Assembly (NCBI GenBank): GCA_964058805.1
Contig: CAXKVV010001262.1
Location: forward strand, 1-26,905
Source: Schoenoplectus triqueter
Lineage: Eukaryota; Streptophyta; Magnoliopsida; Poales; Cyperaceae
DNA: 26,905 bases
Direction: 5' to 3'
A program made the translations under genes and the position numbers. The notes below the pieces were generated by a model. The model was not told where the DNA came from, ran no database searches, and saw only the letters and a program-made list of their open reading frames with translations. The stretch's first letter is position 1; each line of letters begins with the position of its first letter. This document shows, piece after piece, positions 19,927-26,905 of this stretch.

Positions 19927-22900
19927 ATGGCTCTCCCTCTCCGCTTCCACTGCTCCTCTCCAGTGTTTGCTCGTCCAGTTCATTCTCCGACGACTCGGCC
20001 TGTGCGTCTGTCGCAAGTAGTGGTGCGAGCGAAGGGAGGCAATGCTGAGGCCGCGGTGGTGTGGTTCAAGAACGATCTTAGAATCAACGATCACCCTGGG
20101 CTAATTGAGGCAGTAGAGAAGCATAAGACAGTGATTCCCCTTTATGTGTTTGATCCCTGCATTTTGTCAGGTTCTTCCTCTTTTTGTGTAGTGAAACTAT
20201 GCGTGGGTGTAACTATCTTCTAATTCATCTAGGTTTACCGTGAATGTGATTCAACATCATTAAATAAGTTCACATATCGTGAATTTTCTATCTGTAAAGC
20301 TTCAATTAACATCACAAATAACATCATGAAATTTTTTATAAACAAAAATGCGCAATACAACTCTGTTAAAGCAATACGAATTTGCTATTCACATTTTTAA
20401 AAGCCTGTGAAGTACTAAAATACAAAAGTTTGCATTTTGAGTTTAGAATTGAAATCAAGTAACAGAATAAAATTTTCCCTTTGCAGATTATTCCACTATA
20501 TTGTAATTTTCTCAAGTCTCATTTATTAGATTCACTTAATAGTGGCAATGATATTATCATTCTCATTATTCTCTTCATCATTATTATGAGTATCATTGCC
20601 ACTATTACTATCATTTTTTTTTTACATTTGAGATCACTGACCTCTATGCTTTTGGATTGGATTTTATTTCTAGCCTATCCCAATTTATTTGGGATTAAAG
20701 GCTTTGTTGTTGTTGTAAAGAAGTGAGGAACAAGAGACTTGTGAATCTAATACATAGTATGTGACTGTACATTTGCAAATTTACTAAAAGTAAGGAAGCT
20801 TGACTTTAGAGTTTGGAATTGAAACTAAGACGCAAATAATTCTTGCTGTACACAGACTATTCAGAGAGGATGCTAGAACTGCTTCTCTTTGCCTTACAGG
20901 ATTTAAAATTGGCTCTAGTATCTCAAGGCTCGGATTTGGTTCTTCGTTTTGGAAGTGCTGAACACGTTCTTTCCAAACTTGTCAATGAGGTCACTAGTCC
21001 AAGGTTTATTGTTATTATTTTGGTATCAGTTACAATAAAGCCAAAATTTTGGTCCTCTATACTGTTCTGAGTTTTATTTATACTTGTCCTTTTCCTTTGT
21101 ATATAACTACAGGTTAGAGCTAGCCATGTCTTTACAGAAGAGGAGGTCGAATATAGCCTGCGCAAAGTAATAAGTACTGTTGAATCTTCTTTTGGTAGTT
21201 TGAACTTTGCATGGGGTAACCCTGAGATAGCTTTTTGGAAAGCTTCATTGTACAATTATAAGGTACTGTTGATAACAGAAAAGGCAACAATATGAGGACT
21301 GCCTTTGGGTGTTTCCTAAAAAAAAAGAAAAAAACTAAGGGCTATTTTATTCTGTTGAGTGTTAAAGTAGCTTAACAATTAAAATTTTATATCTGATAGA
21401 GCCTGCTTGAGCTGCCGACGTCTTACAATAGTTTTCTGAGGACAAAATTGTCAAAAATCAGTCCACTACCTACCCCAACATTGCCTTCTCTTAATACAGA
21501 ATTACAGAGAGGTAAAACTTAATGTTCAATGTGATTTCTAATTCCCCCTTTACATTTTGTTCTTATGTTGATTTTCTTTGGAGGCAACATTTTATTTGTT
21601 TTCTCAACTATTCAGGAAGTATGCCAACACTTGATGAAGTAAAACAGCTTCTTGAGGACTTAAAATCTGACTCCATCTGGATTTCTGTTAAGAATGTTAG
21701 AGCTAGAAGTGTGCTCTGGAGGACTGATACAAATATGAAGACACCTGAAGCTATAAGAAATAAAACAAATGTCAATTCATTCTTTGCATCTGAAGAAGCC
21801 AGTGATGTCAGAGGTGGGACTGACATGACATTAGGTGCTCTGGCAGCTTACCTAAGGTATCTGGAAGGCACGGGAAGGGACGATTTTCAAGAGTAGGTCG
21901 ATTAACCTCTGCTTTTCATAAAAGAATGATTTTCTTAAGAAAAATATTTAGATGAATGTTGTTGGCAAATTCACTGTACCTTTTCCTGTTTATGGAAGTA
22001 TTTTCTTTTTAAAATTTGAAATTTTTTCTACCCAAGAACAGTGAATGCAAATAAGGATTTGGTGTGTTGGGAAGATAGGTGGTTTTTGTATTGATTCGGT
22101 TGCTGATTCATTTTAAAAATAATTTCGTTGTAAGAACTAAATTAAAATTACCTGAAGTATGTTTTGCGAGTACTGTTTTGTTGGTTCCTTAGTTTTAAAA
22201 GTGAAAGCATTAGTTGGTATCAGCTTTGGTGTAATGTCTGGTATACACAAGTATGCTAGCAGTTTCTTGATCTTTCCCAAATATCATGGAGTTGCTCTTT
22301 TTACTTACCAATGTTTTAGCACAGCTATTTATTATCATTATCATTATTTTTGTTTAGGTTGCATGATAAATTACGTAGAGCAGAGACTGGGAATGGTGCC
22401 TCCTTTTACACACTGTTTGGTTCTTCACTTTTCCTTGGAACTATATCAAGGAGGCAAGTCTTCTATGAAGCAATCAAGTACGAAAAAGAACGAAATGCTG
22501 GTTTCATATCTCCTTTTGGATACTCAGCTCCTACTGTTACTGCCTCAGTTGATGCCATATGCTCTATCGAAGTATGTTGTGTTATTTTCTTGTTTCTCTC
22601 CTTTTTAAGTGGAGTGGGAATGCAAGAAATATATGTGAACTTTTCAATGTTGCATGAAACCCTTCTCTACTACATTAATACTACCTTCCAATAATTTCAA
22701 GCAAAAAAATAAAAGGGTGGGGATCTCTTGACAATGGGTTGTTTCAACAATCTTGACAATGAACATTTAAATAAATATTAAAAAAAATCTTAAAAATAGA
22801 AAAATATTAATTGATATGTTCTTTTATTTGTAGATTGATAGTGTTTCAAATTTCATTATCATTTGATAGTCCATCAAAGTCCGTTAAATTATAACCGTTG

Positions 22901-25532
22901 CAAATTTTATAAAATTTTGATGGTCTTTGATGGACTATCAAACGATAATGAAATTACATGAAATTTGAGACACTATATATATATTTTTTCTATTTTTTTC
23001 TATATTTATTTAAGAGTCCGTTGTCAAGATTGTCAAAATAACCCACTGTCAAGTGATTCCCGCCCAAAAAAAATAGTGTACTTTCTATGCACTTGTACTG
23101 GGCCGGAGCCAAAAATGAGACATGGAGGGTGCTAGTGGCAAAAGAAGGACGCTGCTTTGGGCAGTGACTCTTTCTTTGCGAACACTCAACTTATCCGATG
23201 ACAAATTTGCCTTTGGTTACCATTTGGGCATATTTTTTTATCACACTTCTTTGAGTTGTTTGCACTTCCTACTTTCTAAATTGACAAAATCTAATTGTGA
23301 TACTTTAACTCAACAGCTAGATTACTGTGACCATTGGTCACAATTGTGTAACCAATGTACTCAGTGCGGGCATGTAGAGTGCAAAAGCTGTGAAATTGAT
23401 ATACGACTTTCTGTGGAATTAAGCATTCTCATATTTTTCTATTTCTTGGATACTGTTATAATTTCACTTATTTTTGATAGTGGTATTGGTTGCTGGCTTT
23501 GAAGTCGCAAACTTGCAATGAGGGAGGCTGCTCAATACGAATATGGAGGTGGAATGGTCACATGATTCAGGTTTTTGGTTTGATACATTTTTAATTGTTC
23601 TTATTATTTATTTTATTTGATAATTTCAGTAATATATTTATACCAAAGCTTCTATGCAAAGATATTTAAATTGAAAAAAGTTCCATGGAATGCTGCAAAC
23701 CTCTGTTAGTTGTAATAAAATTCACGTGCTTCTTTTATTATACAGTACACTGCTGTTGGTAATGATGGGCCTGCAATCCTCTTGGTTCATGGGTTTGGAG
23801 CATTCCTGCAGCATTACCGTGATAACATAAAAGAGCTCGCTGACAACGGATCTCGTGTCTGGGCTATTACACTTCTTGGGTTTGGGAAGTCAGAAAAACC
23901 AAATGTCACTTATAGTGAGCTAATGTGGGCTGAGTTGCTCAGAGATTTTATTGTTGATGTCATAAATGAGCCAGTGCATGTTATTGGCAACTCTCTTGGT
24001 GGTAAGCATTTGATTTTATTATGCCATCTGGAAATGTATTTTAATTCATTTCTTGATAAAAAATATTTTGTTTGGACAGGTTACATTTCTTCCATTGTGG
24101 CTGGTGTTTGGCCATCTCTTGCGAAGTCTTTGGTTCTTATCAACACTGCTGGTACAGTGGTACCAAGCTACAACTTTATACCAACTAGTAAGGTAAGTTA
24201 ATTGAGTTACACATGTTCTTTAAGTGCATCATAGAGTAGATTTGAAACAAAATTAGCTTGTTAATATTTGTTTTTCTAGTGGTTGCCTATATGTTTATTC
24301 TTTACTACATTTGCTGATATTAACTATTAAATTGTGGTCATGCTAGAACATTTAGAAGAGCATTCCAAATTACTTGGACATTGCAGAAGCTAAAATGTTC
24401 CTTCTATTGATAAAAGAAAATTTAAATTTATAAGTAGTATGTCTCATAGGAATGGCGCACATCTTATTTTTCACGATTGCGGGCTTGTCTTCTCCTGCTA
24501 TACTTGAGATCAAGTGCTGCTAGCATCCTTAAGAGCTACTACCCGACTGTGAGTGTCTTATGCTTTCTAAGTATCTCCTTTGTTTTTTAATTTTTACTTT
24601 TTGGATGCTGAAGTTTGTGTAATATGCATTTGTTTGCAGAAAAAGGAGAGAGTTGATACAGCACTAGTAAATGAAATAACGAGGGCGGTATCCTTACCAT
24701 GAATATGGTAGTATGTTAACTTCTATTGGTGCACACAGGTTTCTATGGAAGAGAATTAACTAGGTCAATGTAAACATTGTGCTTGCGCTTAAAAAACAAG
24801 CAATGTGACAGATATTGTGTATAAAAGAAGATGAGAAGAAAAACAGAACAGAGAATGGTCCTATCCAATAAAATAATTACCAACTATTGCACTAAATGTT
24901 TTGTATACAGCAATCACTTTCTCCTGTACCACAGAATGAATTCCTTGACCATTATTTGTAGTCTTACGATCCAGGAGCAGCTACTATTCTTGAAAGCATA
25001 TTCAACTTCAATTTATCAATTCCTCTTAATTTCCTAATTGATTCATATGGAGGAAGAGTTCTAGTTATACAGGTGAGCATCTAATCCTGCTATTTGTTAT
25101 TCACTGTCTTACCAGTAATACTGTTACTTCTTTACAGCTGTTTGTTTTATTTGCAAATTGAATTCAGGGAATCAAAGACCCACTTGTGAAGTCTGGAGTA
25201 TTTTTATCAATGCTAAGAAAGCACTGCATACATGTTACAATAAAAGAACTTGATGCAGGTGACTTCGTTTTCATTATAACTTTTTGGTATTGTATAAGTC
25301 CTGTTGAGTATCAGCACACAATGGTCTCTTCCAACCAAGTTCTGACTAGAAATTGAGGACATTTACCAATCCATTGTTTTGCAAATGGCGAAATTATGTT
25401 AATTTTTTCTCATTTATTCCCTCCATATCAGGCCATTGTGCTCATGATGAGCTCCCAGAAGAAGTGAACTCAATATTGAGTGAGTGGGTAGAGGAGGAAT
25501 CGAAGGTTAGCCTCATTGTGAATGCTTCTTGA
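19927..25532 (+). CDS. Photolyase-like / alpha-beta hydrolase fusion protein, plastid type
   Basis: Fourteen exons join in frame to 679 residues: 19927-20170, 20856-20989, 21113-21262, 21400-21511, 21616-21892, 22358-22571, 23481-23570, 23746-24001, 24080-24192, 24450-24548, 24640-24687, 24962-25072, 25168-25258, 25432-25532, all with GT-AG borders. Residues 1-37 are Ser/Arg/Pro-rich without acids, like a transit peptide. Residues 42-200 match the photolyase alpha/beta N-domain (AVVWFKNDLRINDHPGLIEA). Residues about 310-407 match only the start of the FAD-binding domain (SFYTLFGSSLFLGTISRRQV, then WYWLL). From 408 an alpha/beta hydrolase follows: oxyanion HGFGA; nucleophile Ser490 in GNSLGG; Asp620 in IKDP; His648 in AGHC. 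The architecture matches Arabidopsis At4g25290 (692 residues), whose activity is not established to my knowledge. Loss of most of the FAD domain makes DNA repair unlikely, while the hydrolase triad is complete. Intron 6 hosts a MITE and intron 1 a SINE-like tail. Confidence 0.93.
20520..20716 (+). mobile_element. SINE/RTE-like 3' tail in intron 1
   Basis: The segment ending TTTGGGATTAAAGGCTTTG plus a TTG-repeat tail (about 20673-20716) matches the widespread plant SINE/RTE 3' end. It includes a small hairpin (TCCCAA...TTGGGA). The ATT/ATC-rich microsatellite just upstream (about 20545-20620) may belong to the same insertion. The 5' border is not defined. Confidence 0.5.
22715..23065. mobile_element. 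Palindromic MITE, copy B, in intron 6 of the fusion gene
   Basis: It is a 351-base foldback element. The left end GGGTGGGGATCTCTTGACA and the right end, read on the other strand as GGGCGGGAATCACTTGACA, are long terminal inverted repeats. They continue inward through GGGTTGTTTC/GGGTTATTTT and AATCTTGACAA. The centre carries a second strong palindrome around TTGATAGTCCATCAAAG and its complement. It is the better preserved sibling of copy A. A-rich flanks (AAAAAAATA on both sides) hint at an 8-9 bp target duplication, which would suit a Mutator-like origin, but the low complexity makes that weak. It lies between exons 6 and 7 and does not touch splice sites. Confidence 0.82.
23326..23342. repeat. 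Perfect 17-bp inverted repeat in intron 6
   Basis: TGTGACCATTGGTCACA is a perfect palindrome around a central T. It sits in the intron downstream of MITE copy B. No role is apparent. Confidence 0.6.
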
Positions 25533-25581
25533 ATATTGGAAATTATCAACGTTTCCGTTTGTTTCTTTGATCCTCTCTTAG

Positions 25582-25608
25582 GTTTTGAATAATGCATTCC
25601 CAGTGTAG
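25582..25608 (+). other. Possible alternative last exon of the fusion gene
   Basis: A GTTAGC donor at 25506 and a TCTCTTAG acceptor at 25580-25581 would splice in phase 0 to a nine-codon exon (VLNNAFPV then TAG). By coincidence this gives the same total of 679 residues as reading through to TGA at 25530-25532. The sequence alone does not decide which end is used. Confidence 0.35.
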
Positions 25609-26905
25609 ACTGCAATATCTTGTGGGCATTATAATTTATTATCAAGGTTTGCAGTGTTTATCAAAGCAGTTCTTTGCTATAGTCAATTTCTAATTTGTAA
25701 TATATCTTCCATTTATTTGCTTTCTGGTACGTACCAGTGCTGGTAGTGGTCAGTTTCGACTATTTGTGCCTACTTTAAAGGCAAAGTTGGTTTGTGCTCC
25801 TCATACCTCATACCATACATCAGGTAGGCAATATAAATGGTTGATTTCAAGGTATAATGCACTGATGGCTACACTGTTAATTGTCGGGACGTTCACAGTA
25901 GTGGCGGCTTTACATTAGAAAGCTGTGCCTAAGAGTCATTTCATAGCATTCATCGTTCGCTACACCCTTGTGGATTCATCACTTCGTTTGTGGAGGATGC
26001 ACCCTTTTAAATAAACTGATAGCGATTTCAATCATGGATTTCTTAACCTGCTTGAATCTTATAGCCGTATTTTTCAAGGCTAAATTTCCTGGTCTTTCTC
26101 GGTAACCCTCATTGCACGCGCCCTCACTCTGCCCCGGCAAGCAAAGGAGAGTCGTAAAGTATGACTTTTTTGGCAGAAAATATTGGAAGTTAACATTAGA
26201 TGGACGTTTTCCAAATGGGAGAATAGGAGATGCTATCTAATTTTTGCTCTGTACCCCCTAACAAAATTTTCTGAAATATTATAATTTTTTGATATTCACT
26301 GTAACTAAAAAGTCAACACTTCTGATTTTATTGGAAACTTATTATTGTGATTATTTTAAATTTAATTAGAAGGTATATAATAATTAAAATAAATGGTGCA
26401 TAGCACCTCCCTTTCCAAGTCGGTGGTGATCAAACCGTCAACTCGTGGGCGTTTTAATAAATTTGAATTGTTACATGGTAATAATAAGTTCGTGGGTACT
26501 TACGTTAGATATTTTACTGGGGTCGTTTGGCACTAAAAATATAGTATTAAAATTTACTTCGTATTAGAAAGTTCAGAATCAGACAGTTTAATATATGAGT
26601 AAGAGGTTAACGAGATTGATTCAGATTTCAGAGATAAAGGTGTTTTAAGATTTGACAGTCATTAAGATTTCGAGAAGAAAATGTTAAAGAAGAAAGAAGA
26701 TAATCTTAATCCGCCTTAAAAAAATATGAATATTCAAAAGAGTTAATAACTATAAAATGTTTAAAGAAGCTAGAAGAGATGTTGCTGAATGGCACTATTA
26801 GCACTGATAGCTCGTTATACTTTGGAAGCGGCTTTTAAGCAATCATTTCATCGTCCCTTTGTAAACGCACTTCAATTTGTATATAAAATAATTGACTTTA
26901 CTAAG
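25609..26905. other. Downstream intergenic DNA, no gene seen
   Basis: The left side should contain the 3' UTR of the fusion gene. The remainder is AT-rich with no long open frame, no recognisable domain and no clear repeat borders. Confidence 0.45.

Noticed and set aside
22159..22608. 149-codon open frame overlapping exon 6 of the fusion gene
   Set aside because: It runs through intron 5 in a different frame from the photolyase-like exon 6, which has clear family sequence.
23122..23502. 126-codon open frame on the plus strand with Cys pairs (CTQCGHVECKSC)
   Set aside because: It lies in intron 6 of the fusion gene and runs through the exon 7 acceptor in a different frame. The Cys spacing resembles a zinc motif only by chance and no domain is recognisable.
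23700..25540. A separate alpha/beta hydrolase gene starting at the ATG near 23764-23784
   Set aside because: Exon 7 (23481-23570) joins in phase with exon 8 and the upstream photolyase-like exons, and the same fusion architecture is known in other plants.

Overview
The window looks like nuclear DNA of a flowering plant: AT-rich intergenic sequence, GT-AG introns and degraded plant-type transposons. The single-exon PPR gene falls sharply in GC from its 5' to its 3' end, a trend typical of monocots, so a monocot is a reasonable but unproven guess.

Layout: (1) 581-1627 (+) is an intronless P-class PPR gene. (2) About 1.75 kb follows that appears to end, at 3367, in a Helitron 3' terminus; some unrecognised exon-like reading lies inside. 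(3) 3382-5567 (-) is a CYP706-family cytochrome P450. Its anchor, I-helix, ExxR and heme loop are all recognisable, but it has a one-base frameshift, a damaged C-helix and an intron at a position I do not know from the family. (4) 5568-7278 is AT-rich and holds a probable tRNA-derived SINE and a G15 run. (5) 7279-12524 is a structurally complete but coding-dead Ty1/copia element with 302/303-bp LTRs, a CGTGT target duplication, PBS and polypurine tract. (6) About 13095-18240 (-) is a decayed L1-type LINE with both ORFs traceable. (7) 18925-19301 and 22715-23065 are two copies of one palindromic MITE family, the second inside an intron. (8) 19927-25532 (+) is a 14-exon gene for a plastid-type protein that joins a truncated photolyase-like domain to an alpha/beta hydrolase (At4g25290-like). 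It is the largest apparently intact gene. (9) 25609-26905 has no recognisable gene.

The genes do not form a functional unit. Two presumably working genes (PPR and photolyase-hydrolase) flank a decayed P450 and about 12 kb of nested or adjacent mobile DNA. I found no convincing new multi-gene system. The points most worth following are the P450 lesion and extra intron, the photolyase-hydrolase fusion with its G-box and upstream ATGs, the paired MITEs, and the loss of zinc-ligand codons in the copia element.
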